This document shows, piece after piece, positions 30,598 to 39,808 of a DNA stretch of 64,000 bases. Each line of letters starts with the position of its first letter. Position 1 is the stretch's first letter. A program made the translations under genes and the position numbers. Below the pieces are notes generated by a model. The model ran no database searches and was not told the origin of the DNA. It saw only the letters and a list, made by a program, of their open reading frames with translations. The stretch is from contig JBDZVA010000003.1 of the NCBI GenBank assembly GCA_040255465.1, forward strand, positions 248,001 through 312,000, written 5' to 3'. Source of the DNA: UBA5793 sp040255465. Lineage in GTDB: Bacteria > Planctomycetota > Phycisphaerae > Phycisphaerales > UBA5793.

Positions 30598-30999
30598 TCA
30601 GGCGCTGGTATTCGCGCAGCAATTCCCACCGCGCCTGGCGCTGATGACTTCCCGATCACAACAGCCGCCGTGCTGCCGCAGTCGCCCAAGCCGCTGCATG
30701 TCGCGGCGCAACTGCGGCACTTCGCCGAGGCAACACCCCAGGCAATCCAGCAGACGGCCATGAAAAGCAGAGGTAGGCTCGGCGAGGGTGTAAAAGCTCC
30801 AGTTCCCTTCCCTCTCGCATCGAACCAGACCCGAGCGGCGCAAGTACGCCAGGTGCCGTGAGATCGTCGGCTGAGGCGCCTTGATTACCTCCACAAGATC
30901 GCCCACGCAGATCTGACCCTCGCGCAGCACATTGAGGATGCGCAGCCGGGTGCGATCGGCAAAGGCGCGGAACATGACATCGAGCCGGTCCTCAGGCAT
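30598..30999 (-). CDS. arsR: ArsR-family arsenic-responsive repressor
   Basis: 133 aa winged helix-turn-helix. RAFADRTRLRILNVL and PQPTISRHLAYLRRSGLV form the DNA-binding part. The family cysteine pair in the recognition helix (ELCVCDL) is absent (here ICVGDLV, one Cys). Instead the C-terminus has Cys clusters: LLDCLGCCLG, HGGCCDRE, GNCCANTSA, similar to ArsR proteins that bind As(III) through C-terminal cysteines. It should repress its own operon through the palindrome at 31006. Confidence 0.93.
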   Translation of the reverse strand: MPEDRLDVMFRAFADRTRLRILNVLREGQICVGDLVEVIKAPQPTISRHLAYLRRSGLVRCEREGNWSFYTLAEPTSAFHGRLLDCLGCCLGEVPQLRRDMQRLGRLRQHGGCCDREVISARRGGNCCANTSA

Positions 31000-31005
31000 G
31001 ATTCA

Positions 31006-31031
31006 ACTATATTCGCTTATGCGAATATAGT
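31006..31031. promoter_or_regulatory. ArsR operator palindrome
   Basis: Perfect 11-bp inverted repeat, ACTATATTCGC and its complement, separated by TTAT, ending 7 bp before the arsR start codon. It also contains TATATT/TATAGT sequences suitable as a -10 element, so bound ArsR would block transcription. Confidence 0.85.
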
Positions 31032-31192
31032 CCATCCTCTCAGCCGGCAATGCAAGTCACAGCACAAGGCGCCCGCCATAAGCATCGACCCGTTCCCCAT
31101 GCCTCGACTTCCGCGCCCGGCCTCTGGTTCGACCGATCAGGCTCAGCCGCGGCGGCTCTCAACCACTGCAATCCCACCCGCCTCGGTGTAGC

Positions 31193-32749
31193 ATGTACAC
31201 CATGCAAGCCGTGGCCGGCCCGACTCAGACCGATACTCCGCTCCTCGCGATGACGGCCATCTGCAAGACGTTCGGCTCGCAGGAGGTGCTGCGCGACGTT
31301 GCCTTCGACCTGCGCGCCGGCGAACTCCACGTGCTCGCCGGCGAGAACGGCGCGGGCAAGAGCACGCTCATGCGGATCCTCGGCGGCGTCATCCCCGCCG
31401 ACCACGGTCACAGTCACATTAATGGAAGCGAGGTCCTGTTTCGCAACCCGCGCGATGCAGCGAACAGCGGCGTGGCGATCATCCACCAGGAACTCTCGCT
31501 CGTCGGTTCGATGTCCGTGGCCGACAATCTCTTTCTCGGCCATGAGTGTTCAACTGCCGGCTGGCTCCATCAGTCTGACTCAAATCAGCGTGCTCGCGAA
31601 GTGCTCGGCCGCGTTGGCCTGAGCATCGATCCGCGCTCCGCCGTGGACAGTCTGCCGATCTCTTCACAACAACTCGTCGAGATCGCCAAAGCCCTGGCTC
31701 TTGATGCCCAGATCATCGTCATGGATGAACCAACCAGCGCATTGAGCGAGCCGGAAGTCCGCAACCTCTTTGCCCGCATCGCCGATCTCAAATCGCAAGG
31801 TTGTGGGATCATCTACATCACCCACCGCCTCGAAGAGATCTACACCATCGCCGACCGCATCTCCGTGCTCCGCGATGGCGCCCTCGTCGCCACGCGCGAT
31901 CGATCCGATCTGCCGCCCGATGAGCTCGTCCGCCTCTTGGTCGGCCGCAACATCAGCGACCAGGCGCCACGTCGATCAGTGACGACTAATGACATCCGGC
32001 TCCAGGTGCAGCACTGCACCGTCCGCGCCACTCGGGCCGATGTGCCCCCAGTCGTCGAGGACGTTTCCTTCGACGTGCGGCGCGGCGAGATCCTCGGCGT
32101 CGTCGGCCTCGAAGGTTCAGGAGTCAGCGAACTGCTCTGGGCGAACTTCGGTGGGCTCGCCAATCGCGCCACAAGTCAAATCACGATCGATGGCAGCCGC
32201 ACGCGGATCAACTCGCCGCGCGACGCCATCGATGCCGGCGTCGCCCTGGTCACCAACGACCGCAAACGCACCGGCCTGATCCTCGGCATGGACATCGTGC
32301 AAAACTCCACTCTCGCCGCCCTGCCACGACTCAGTCCGTTCACTTGGCTCAATCACTCGGCCGAAACATCCCTGGCGTCGGAATCCGCCCAACAACTCAA
32401 TCTCCGCGCCGCCTCCATGCGCCAGCATGTGTCAACTCTCTCCGGCGGTAACCAGCAGAAGGTCGTCCTCGCCAAGTGGATGGGAACCAATCCCCGCGTC
32501 CTCCTGCTCGACGACCCAACGCGCGGTGTCGACGTCGGCGCCAAGCACGAGATCTACCTCCTCATGAACCAGTGGAGCGAGCAGGGACGCAGCATCGTCT
32601 TCAGTTCATCGGAGTGGCCCGAATTGCTTCAGGTGAGCGATCGCATTATCGTGATGCACCGCGGCCGCATCGTGGCGTCATTCGAACGCGGCGCCGCCAC
32701 ACCAGCCGATCTGCTGCGAGCCGCCATGGGGTCAACACGTGACGAATGA
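31193..32749 (+). CDS. sugar ABC transporter ATPase (RbsA/MglA type)
   Basis: 518 aa with two fused nucleotide-binding domains, as in ribose/galactose importers. First domain: Walker A GENGAGKS, QELSLV Q-loop, Walker B IIVMDEPTSAL. Second: degenerate Walker A GLEGSGVSE, signature LSGGNQQKV and Walker B VLLLDDPTRGVD. An alternative ATG lies three codons in; neither has a clear ribosome site. Overlaps the permease gene by 11 bp. First gene of the sugar locus on this strand. Confidence 0.94.
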   Translation: MYTMQAVAGPTQTDTPLLAMTAICKTFGSQEVLRDVAFDLRAGELHVLAGENGAGKSTLMRILGGVIPADHGHSHINGSEVLFRNPRDAANSGVAIIHQELSLVGSMSVADNLFLGHECSTAGWLHQSDSNQRAREVLGRVGLSIDPRSAVDSLPISSQQLVEIAKALALDAQIIVMDEPTSALSEPEVRNLFARIADLKSQGCGIIYITHRLEEIYTIADRISVLRDGALVATRDRSDLPPDELVRLLVGRNISDQAPRRSVTTNDIRLQVQHCTVRATRADVPPVVEDVSFDVRRGEILGVVGLEGSGVSELLWANFGGLANRATSQITIDGSRTRINSPRDAIDAGVALVTNDRKRTGLILGMDIVQNSTLAALPRLSPFTWLNHSAETSLASESAQQLNLRAASMRQHVSTLSGGNQQKVVLAKWMGTNPRVLLLDDPTRGVDVGAKHEIYLLMNQWSEQGRSIVFSSSEWPELLQVSDRIIVMHRGRIVASFERGAATPADLLRAAMGSTRDE

Positions 32750-33782
32750 CGCGCCCGGAAGTTCGACCCCAAGACTCAGCATGGCGCCCAGCGATGAGCG
32801 AACAGGATGGCGCGCCCGCCTCACCAGCCCCACCGCCACGGCACTCTTTGCCCTTTGTTTCGTGCTGCTCATCGGCCTGATCTTCTCGGGCGACGGCGCA
32901 TTCTACAAGTGGTCCACACACCGCGACGCCCTCCGCCAGGCGTCGGTCTACGGCATCCTCGCGTGCGGCATGACATTTGTCATCATCACCGCCGGCATCG
33001 ATCTCTCCGTTGGCAGTGTCCTCGCGCTCGTCGCCGTGGCCTTCTCGATTCTCAGCATTCACAAAGACTGGTCGCCGTGGCTCGCCGTGCCCGCGTGCCT
33101 TGCGTTCGGCGCTGCGTGCGGTGCAACATCCGGCGCTGTAATCGCCAGACTCCGCATTCAACCATTCATCGTCACGCTCGCCATGATGGTCTTCGCGCGC
33201 GGCCTGGCAAAAACCATCAGCGGCGGGATGAAGGTTTCAACCGCGATGCAGCGCCCTGACGGGTCATGGGCCGCCGCGCCAGTTCCGGATGTCTTCAAGG
33301 CCATCGACTCGCGCCTGCTCGGCGACAACATCTCCGTCGTCAGCCTCATCTTCATTGCCTGCATTGCGATTTCGTGGATTGTGCTTTCGCGCTTGCGCTG
33401 GGGACGCTACCTCTACGCAATCGGCGGCAACGAGGAAGCGGCGCGTCTCTCCGGCGTGCCGGTCGTCGCCATGAAGATCCTCGCCTACGCGCTGGCCGGC
33501 GCGTTCTCCGCCGTCGCCGGCCTCTGCCAGGCCGCGCAGGAACAGCAGGGCGACCCCGAAGCCGGCATCGGCTACGAACTGACCGCCATCGCCATCGTCG
33601 TCATCGGCGGCACCAATCTCATGGGTGGGCGCGGCGGAATCGGTCTCACCCTGCTCGGCACGCTCACCATCGGCTATCTCGATAAGATACTCAGCGTCAA
33701 CGCCGTCCCCGAGGCCAGCCGGCTGATGCTTACCGGTGTCATCATCATTGTTGCCGTGCTTCTCCAGCGACGCAAAGACTAA
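32739..33782 (+). CDS. sugar ABC transporter permease (RbsC type)
   Basis: 347 aa, GTG start inside the ATPase gene. Eight to ten hydrophobic helices and the BPD_transp_2 features: GMTFVIITAGIDLSVGSVLAL and IGGNEEAARLSGVPV, plus GGTNLMGGRGGIGLTLLG. Homodimeric channel of a pentose/hexose importer. Sits between ATPase and binding protein in the usual order. Confidence 0.94.
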   Translation: MTNDAPGSSTPRLSMAPSDERTGWRARLTSPTATALFALCFVLLIGLIFSGDGAFYKWSTHRDALRQASVYGILACGMTFVIITAGIDLSVGSVLALVAVAFSILSIHKDWSPWLAVPACLAFGAACGATSGAVIARLRIQPFIVTLAMMVFARGLAKTISGGMKVSTAMQRPDGSWAAAPVPDVFKAIDSRLLGDNISVVSLIFIACIAISWIVLSRLRWGRYLYAIGGNEEAARLSGVPVVAMKILAYALAGAFSAVAGLCQAAQEQQGDPEAGIGYELTAIAIVVIGGTNLMGGRGGIGLTLLGTLTIGYLDKILSVNAVPEASRLMLTGVIIIVAVLLQRRKD

Positions 33783-33800
33783 TCCAGACAGGTGGTTCAC

Positions 33801-34775
33801 ATGAGACACGCAGTTACTCGAACGATTCTCGTTTCGCTTGCTCTCGCTGCGCTGAGCGTAACCGGATGCAAGAAATCAACGCCGACCTCCAACGCCGGCC
33901 CGGCAAACGCCTCGCCCGGCGCCAAGGTCTCCTACACCATCGGCATGAGCCAGTGCAACCTCGGCGAACCCTGGCGCGTGCAGATGAATGACGACGTCCG
34001 CAAAGCAGCCGAAGCGCACCCCGAGATCACGATGATCTTCAAGGACGCCCAGAACGACACGCTCAAGCAGCGCGCTCACGTTGAAGAGTTCGTCAGCGCC
34101 GGCGTTGATCTCATCATCATCAGTCCGAAAGAAGCACAGCCCCTCACCGAGCCCGTCGCCAAGGCCATGCAGGCCGGCATCCCCGTCATCGTCCTCGACC
34201 GACGCGTGCTCGGCGATGAATACACCTGTTTCATCGGCGCCGACAACAAGCTCATCGGCCGCAAGGCAGGCGAGTGGATCGTCAAGACGCTCGGCGGCAA
34301 AGGCAACGTCGTCGAACTCGAAGGTCTCATGACCTCCACGCCCGGCCAGGATCGACACTCCGGCTTCCGCGACGCCATCAAGGGCAGCGACATCAACATC
34401 ATCTTCGAAGCCGACATGAAGTGGCTTGAACCCGATGCCCGCAAAGAGATGGAGTCGGCCCTGTCGCGCTTCGACAACATCGATCTCGTCTACGCCCACA
34501 ACGACCCGGGTGCTCACGGCGCCTATCTCGCGGCTCAGGCGGCCGGCCGCGCGGACAAGATCAAGTTCGTCGGCATCGATGCGCTGCCGCAGGAAGGCGT
34601 CGTGTATGTGAAGCAAGGCATCCTCGCCGCGACGTTCCAGTATCCGACTGGCGGCGCTGAAGCCATCGACATGGCGCTCAAGATCCTGCATGGCGAAAGC
34701 GTTCCAAAAGAAATCACCCTCGGCTCGCGCGTCTTCACCAAGGAAAACGTCGACGCCGGAGGCGACCCGATTTGA
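33801..34775 (+). CDS. sugar-binding lipoprotein (RbsB type)
   Basis: 324 aa from ATG 33801 (AGGTGG upstream). Signal peptide with lipobox VTGC. Periplasmic binding fold of Peripla_BP_4: YTIGMSQCNLGEPWRVQMN, DLIIISPKEAQPL, GIPVIVLDRR, YAHNDPGAHGAYLAA, VGIDALPQEGVVYV. Acidic/aromatic residues typical of pyranose or furanose sugar pockets are present, but the substrate cannot be read directly. Completes the importer. Confidence 0.93.
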   Translation: MRHAVTRTILVSLALAALSVTGCKKSTPTSNAGPANASPGAKVSYTIGMSQCNLGEPWRVQMNDDVRKAAEAHPEITMIFKDAQNDTLKQRAHVEEFVSAGVDLIIISPKEAQPLTEPVAKAMQAGIPVIVLDRRVLGDEYTCFIGADNKLIGRKAGEWIVKTLGGKGNVVELEGLMTSTPGQDRHSGFRDAIKGSDINIIFEADMKWLEPDARKEMESALSRFDNIDLVYAHNDPGAHGAYLAAQAAGRADKIKFVGIDALPQEGVVYVKQGILAATFQYPTGGAEAIDMALKILHGESVPKEITLGSRVFTKENVDAGGDPI

Positions 34776-34920
34776 GGACTTGACTCCGAAGGAGTCACAG
34801 CGTGTAGCCACGGGTGGAGCAACGCCGCTCTGAGCGTTGCGGAACCCGTGGAAGCAATCGGAGAAGCGAAGCAAGCCCCGAAGGGGCGAAAGAAGACAAC
34901 CGTTGCGCGGAGAGTCCAAC
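34776..34920. repeat. intergenic palindromic repeat
   Basis: Three stems: GACTCC/GGAGTC near 34781-34795; a long nested hairpin at 34808-34851 (outer CCACGGGT/ACCCGTGG, inner GCAACGC/GCGTTGC); and GCCCCGAAGGGGC at 34875-34887. Such modules recur between planctomycetal genes. It may attenuate transcription or protect the transporter mRNA 3' end. Confidence 0.65.
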
Positions 34921-37900
34921 ATGCCCACGCCAGAGACGAACCAATCCTGCGGATGCTCTGACTCTTCATGCGGCCAACCCACCCGCCGCGACTTCCTCCA
35001 TACCACCGGCGTCGCCCTCGGCACACTCGCCCTCCCGCGCCTCTCCAAGACCCTAATGGCCGGACCATTCACCCAGCCTGATCAGATTTCCCACTTCATC
35101 CCCGCCGACAAAAAGCTCACCAAGGAGTGGCTTGCAGCGCTGACCGATCGCGGCGAACCTCGCGTCTGCCGCGGCGACGATCTCAAGTACATCGGCATGC
35201 CCGTCGGCGGCGTCGCAGCAGGGCAGCTCTACCTCCTCGGCGATGGGACCCTCGGCTGCTGGCAGATCTTCAACCAGCAGTACTTCAGCGGCTACGGCCG
35301 CGACAACTACGACCTGCCGCCAGCCACCTCACCTGTCGAACAGGGCTTCGCACTCGTCATCGATGATGAAGGCACGAATTCGGTGCGACGGCTGTCAAAG
35401 TCCGGCTTCAACGGCATCGACTTCACTGGCCGCTACCCCATCGCGGATGTGCACTATGCAGCAACCGACTGCCCGGTGAAGGTGCACATGGAGGTCTTCT
35501 CGCCCTTCATCCCGCTCAGCGCACCCGACAGCACACTGCCCGCGACCATCTTCAACATCACGGTCCGCAATACATCGAGTCGGACGATCGCGGTCGGCGT
35601 CCTCAGCTGGCTGGAAAATGCGATCTGCTTCCACAACGCAAAGTACCTGCGCGCCCAGCGCGCTGGTCGCGTCGAATCGCGCAAGGGGCGCGGCGCCATC
35701 GTGCACTCAATGCGGCCGCTGCCAAAGCCCGCGCAGCCGATCCGCGAGCCAATCGTGCTCGCCGACTTCGAAGGCGCGAACTACGGCAACTGGAAAGTCG
35801 AAGGTGAAGCCTTCGGCGTCGGCCCGGCTCATGGCACACTCGCGAACCAAAACCCCGTCAGCGGCTTCCAAGGCAAGGGTCTCGTCAACACCTTCCTCGG
35901 CGGAGATGGGCCGCACGGCCGCCTGACCAGTCCCGAGTTCGAGATCAATCGCAAGTACCTCAACTTCATGATTGGCGGCGGCAATCACAAGGGCGAAACC
36001 TGCATGAACCTCATCATCGCAGGTCAAGTCGTGCGAACCTCCACCGGCCGCAATCAGGAACTCCTGCGCTGGGACTCCTGGGATGTAGCTGAGTTCGCCG
36101 GCAGCAAGGCCACCATCGAGATTGTTGACACCAACTCCGGCGGTTGGGGCCACATCAACATCGATCAGATCGAACTGGCCGACGATTCACGCTTCGGCCC
36201 CAGCGGCCCGCTCGAAGAACTCGATGACTACGGCACGATGACGTTGATGTACGATGGCCCGTTTGTTGGCGGCGCCGATGTCGCTCGATCCGCCGGACAA
36301 CTGGCCGACGTCGCCGCGCCAATCTCCGATCGCAACTTCACTTGCAATGCCGACGAGCGCCGATCGATCGGGATGCAGGCCGACTCCGTTGAACTCAAGC
36401 CCGGCGTCGCCCACACCTTCACCTTCGTCCTCGCCTGGCACTTTCCCAATCGCGCCAAGGCCGGCCAGCAGTACGCCGAGCGCTTTGCCGACGCCTCGCA
36501 CGTCGCAACGTATGTGTTCGATAATCTCAACCGTCTTACCGATGACACCCGCCTCTGGGTCAAGACCTTCTACGACGACAGCACTCTCCCCCACTGGCTT
36601 CTCGAGCGATTGCATTCCACCGTCTGCAATCTTGCGACGGGTACAACGCAGTGGTGGAAGTCCGGCCGCTTCTGGGCCTGGGAAGGCGTCGGCTGCTGCT
36701 CGGGCACCTGCACCCACGTCTGGAATTACGAGCACGCCATGGCGCGACTGCTTCCCGAACTCGAACGCAGTGTCCGCGAGAATCAGGACCTCGGCGCAGC
36801 GTTGCACGAAGATGGTCTTGTCGGCTTCCGTGGCGAGCGAAACAACGCCTATGCGGCCGATGGTCAGGCCGGCACCGTGCTCAAGTGTTACCGCGAGCAT
36901 CTCATGTCGCCCGACGATGCATTCCTCAAGCGCAACTGGCCCAACATCAAGCGTGTGCTGCTCTACCTGGTTGGGAAAGACGCCAACGACGACGGCATCA
37001 TTGAGAACAGCCAGCCCAACACCTACGACATCGACTTCTTCGGCCCCAATACCTTCGTGGGTTCGCTCTATCTCGCCGCACTCCGCGCCGGAGAGGAGAT
37101 GGCGAGACTCGTGGACGACGACGAGCTTGCCATTCGCCTGAAGAAGATCTTCGAACTCGGCCGCGACTACTCCGTCAAGCAACTCTTTAACGGTGAATAC
37201 TTCATTCAGGATGTCGATCTCAAGGCTCATCCCCAGTTCCAGTACGGGCAGGGTTGCCTTTCCGATCAGCTGTTTGGCCAGGGCTGGGCTCATCAACTCG
37301 GTCTGGGCGCGATCTACCCGCCTCAGACCGTTCGCACGACACTCGAATCAATCTGGAAGTACAACTGGGCGCCGGACATCAAGACGCAGAACGACATCCA
37401 CAAGCCCGAGCGCTGGTTCGTCCACGCCGGCGACGCGGGTCTCTTCACCTGCACCTGGCCCAGGTCAGCATTCCTCATCGACGGCGTGCGGTATCGCAAC
37501 GAAGTCTGGACCGGCATTGAATACCAGGTCGCCGGGAACATGGTCTTCGACGGCATGCTCACCGAGGGCCTTGCGATCTGCCGCGCGATCCACGATCGCT
37601 ACGAACCGAGCAAACGCAACCCCTACAACGAAGTTGAATGCGGCGACCACTACGCCCGCGCCATGGCCAGTTGGGGCGTTTACACCGCGCTGTGCGGCTT
37701 CGAATACGACGGCCCGCGCGGCCATATCGGATTCGCGCCCCGCCTCTCTCCCGAGAACTTTGCCGCCGCATTCACTGCTGCGGAAGGCTGGGGGCTGTAC
37801 CGCCAGCAGCACGGCAAGGGAACACTCACCTATGCGATCGATCTGCGCTCCGGGCAGCTCCGAGTCAGTTCGATGTACATATCGCTCCCGCCGGGCAAAA

Positions 37901-38046
37901 TTCCACCGCAGTTCGAGCCGCGCATCACACTGGCAGGCGAGCGTGTAGAGGGTATGGCAGAGCGCGTTGCTGGCTCGCGCTTTGTCATCACATTCGACTC
38001 GGCGATCACGATCATGGCTGGCCAGATCCTCGAAGTCAGCATTTGA
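34921..38046 (+). CDS. GH116-family glycoside hydrolase, Tat-exported
   Basis: 1041 aa from ATG 34921 (GGAGAG upstream); the longer frame runs into the repeat. A twin-arginine signal (TRRDFLHTTGVALG) is preceded by a Cys-rich head. N-terminal beta domain: GMPVGGVAAGQLYLLGDGTLG...QIFNQQYFSGYG. C-terminal (alpha/alpha)6 domain with WNYEHAMARLLPELERSVRE (nucleophile Glu region) and NTYDIDFFGPN (acid/base Asp region), as in GBA2-like GH116 beta-glucosidases/xylosidases. Residues ~272-425 are an inserted beta-sandwich (DFEGANYGNWKVEGEAFG...GGWGHINIDQI), like the module in GH32 fructan hydrolases. Probably periplasmic. Substrate unknown. Confidence 0.9.
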   Translation: MPTPETNQSCGCSDSSCGQPTRRDFLHTTGVALGTLALPRLSKTLMAGPFTQPDQISHFIPADKKLTKEWLAALTDRGEPRVCRGDDLKYIGMPVGGVAAGQLYLLGDGTLGCWQIFNQQYFSGYGRDNYDLPPATSPVEQGFALVIDDEGTNSVRRLSKSGFNGIDFTGRYPIADVHYAATDCPVKVHMEVFSPFIPLSAPDSTLPATIFNITVRNTSSRTIAVGVLSWLENAICFHNAKYLRAQRAGRVESRKGRGAIVHSMRPLPKPAQPIREPIVLADFEGANYGNWKVEGEAFGVGPAHGTLANQNPVSGFQGKGLVNTFLGGDGPHGRLTSPEFEINRKYLNFMIGGGNHKGETCMNLIIAGQVVRTSTGRNQELLRWDSWDVAEFAGSKATIEIVDTNSGGWGHINIDQIELADDSRFGPSGPLEELDDYGTMTLMYDGPFVGGADVARSAGQLADVAAPISDRNFTCNADERRSIGMQADSVELKPGVAHTFTFVLAWHFPNRAKAGQQYAERFADASHVATYVFDNLNRLTDDTRLWVKTFYDDSTLPHWLLERLHSTVCNLATGTTQWWKSGRFWAWEGVGCCSGTCTHVWNYEHAMARLLPELERSVRENQDLGAALHEDGLVGFRGERNNAYAADGQAGTVLKCYREHLMSPDDAFLKRNWPNIKRVLLYLVGKDANDDGIIENSQPNTYDIDFFGPNTFVGSLYLAALRAGEEMARLVDDDELAIRLKKIFELGRDYSVKQLFNGEYFIQDVDLKAHPQFQYGQGCLSDQLFGQGWAHQLGLGAIYPPQTVRTTLESIWKYNWAPDIKTQNDIHKPERWFVHAGDAGLFTCTWPRSAFLIDGVRYRNEVWTGIEYQVAGNMVFDGMLTEGLAICRAIHDRYEPSKRNPYNEVECGDHYARAMASWGVYTALCGFEYDGPRGHIGFAPRLSPENFAAAFTAAEGWGLYRQQHGKGTLTYAIDLRSGQLRVSSMYISLPPGKIPPQFEPRITLAGERVEGMAERVAGSRFVITFDSAITIMAGQILEVSI

Positions 38047-38072
38047 AACCTGTGAGTTCAATTGGAGCGATC

Positions 38073-39665
38073 ATGCGATACGTACTCTCCGGTCTCGCGC
38101 CGCTTGTTGCGCTCTGTCTCTTGTTCGGTTGCGCGTTGCACGTTGATCCTTCTGAGCCCATTGCGATCGGGCAGCCCGCCTGGTCCGCCGGCTCACTCGC
38201 CGATCTCATCACGTTGCGCGATGAGCGTTCGATGCGCGTTTCGTCCGCAGCGCCGCAGCGTTCGAGTAACTGGGACAACCGCCGCATTGAACCGGGTGGC
38301 ACACTCACGCTCGCCAACCTCGAAGGCCCGGGTGTGATCAACCACATCTGGATCACGTTTCCTGATCCCGCGCCAGGTTGGCTCGGCCGCAACGGCAACG
38401 CCAACCACTCCCAACTCGTGCTGCGCATGTACTGGGATGGGGCAACCGAGCCCGCAGTCGAAGCGCCAGTCGGCGACTTCTTCGCCGCAGGCTTCGGCCA
38501 GCGCGCCGAGGTCCTCTCCCTGCCCGTGCTCGTGCAGGGCGGCGACGCCTACAACTCCTTCTGGCCGATGCCCTTCTACAAGTCCGCTCGTATCGAGATG
38601 GAGAACCAGAGCGACCTGCCGCTCAATTCGATGTACTACCAGATCGACTACGTGCAGAAACCATCGCTGCCAAAAGACACCCCCTACTTCTGCGCCCACT
38701 ATCGCCAGGAGTTCCCCACGCAGTCCGGCCGCGACTATCTCATCCTCGACGCGGTCGGACGCGGCCACTACGTCGGCACCGTCCTCAGCGGTCGCTCGCG
38801 CAGCCCCGAGTGGTTTGGCGAAGGCGATGAGAAGTTCTACATCGACGGCGACACCACGCCAAGCATCCAGGGCACCGGCACCGAAGACTACGCACTCAAC
38901 GCGTGGGGCATGGCGATCGGCACCTATCCCTACTTCGGCGTCTCTATCCTGCAGGGCGAGTGGGGCGCGGTGGGATGGATGACCACGATGTACCGCTGGC
39001 ACATTCCTGATCCGATTCGTTTCACAAAGTCACTCCGCGTCGAGATCGAGAACGCCGGCTGGATCTCGACTGACGAACTCGCCGGGGGAGTCAACCGCGG
39101 TTTCGTCGAGCGCAATGACGACTACGCAACGGTTGCCTTCTGGTACCAGGTTGGCCAGCCCAGGCGATTCGCCGAACTGCCCTCCGCCGCCGAGCGTGTT
39201 TGTCCCAACCTCGATCTGATCATCGAAGGCCGCGACCTGCTGGCGACGGCTCGCAGCGAGAACGTCAATCCGCTGCACCTCCAGAGCGGCTTTCCGTGGA
39301 CCGGCGACGGCCAACTCTTTGTCGACAACGAGCACGGCGCGGGGGCGTGGGTTGAGTTTGACTTCAACATCGAAACGAAAGAACTCCGCCAACTCACGCT
39401 GCGTTTCACCAAGTCCTACGACTTCGGTCGCTACCGGATTCTTCTCGATGGAAAGGAAGTCCGCAGCAACGTCGACTTCTTCAGCCCCACTGTCACGCTC
39501 GACGAAATCAGTCTCGGCAGCGAAATCTGGCCATCGGGCAAGCACACTATCCGACTCGAATGCCTCGGCTCAAACGTCGAATCGACCGGCACCAAACTCG
39601 GCGTCGACTCCGTGCGACTTCGCCAGCGCTGGAACGTGAAGCGGACTACGCCAAAGGACTTTTGA
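38073..39665 (+). CDS. DUF2961 / GH172 family lipoprotein
   Basis: 530 aa from ATG 38073, 26 bp after the GH116 gene; lipobox LFGC (Cys20). DUF2961 signatures: a beta-jelly-roll start (GTLTLANLEGPGVINHIWIT), GDFFAAGFG, FWPMPFYKSARIEMEN, and GTGTEDYALNAWG. GH172 members act on alpha-D-fructofuranosides (difructose dianhydride I synthase/hydrolase) or alpha-D-arabinofuranosides. The C-terminus (~400-530) is a second beta domain (RYRILLDGKEV). Envelope-anchored, so likely works with the GH116 enzyme outside the cytoplasm. Confidence 0.9.
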   Translation: MRYVLSGLAPLVALCLLFGCALHVDPSEPIAIGQPAWSAGSLADLITLRDERSMRVSSAAPQRSSNWDNRRIEPGGTLTLANLEGPGVINHIWITFPDPAPGWLGRNGNANHSQLVLRMYWDGATEPAVEAPVGDFFAAGFGQRAEVLSLPVLVQGGDAYNSFWPMPFYKSARIEMENQSDLPLNSMYYQIDYVQKPSLPKDTPYFCAHYRQEFPTQSGRDYLILDAVGRGHYVGTVLSGRSRSPEWFGEGDEKFYIDGDTTPSIQGTGTEDYALNAWGMAIGTYPYFGVSILQGEWGAVGWMTTMYRWHIPDPIRFTKSLRVEIENAGWISTDELAGGVNRGFVERNDDYATVAFWYQVGQPRRFAELPSAAERVCPNLDLIIEGRDLLATARSENVNPLHLQSGFPWTGDGQLFVDNEHGAGAWVEFDFNIETKELRQLTLRFTKSYDFGRYRILLDGKEVRSNVDFFSPTVTLDEISLGSEIWPSGKHTIRLECLGSNVESTGTKLGVDSVRLRQRWNVKRTTPKDF

Positions 39666-39687
39666 TTGAGGAGTCAAGACCGGGTGC

Positions 39688-39788
39688 CACACAGCACTTC
39701 GCTTCGAATGCTGTGTGCGAGTGTGCAAGTGAGTTCGAATGTCTGCCGACGTTTGACACACAGCACCCGAGACGGGATGCTCTGTGGC
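39688..39788. repeat. two CACACAGCA palindromes
   Basis: Copy one 39688-39717: CACACAGCA / TGCTGTGTG perfect 9-bp stem. Copy two 39757-39788: CACACAGCA ... TGCTCTGTGG, imperfect. The same unit recurs at 45688. They lie between convergent genes and may serve as terminators. Confidence 0.65.
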
Positions 39789-39808
39789 AACCAATTGCAG
39801 CGACTCTG

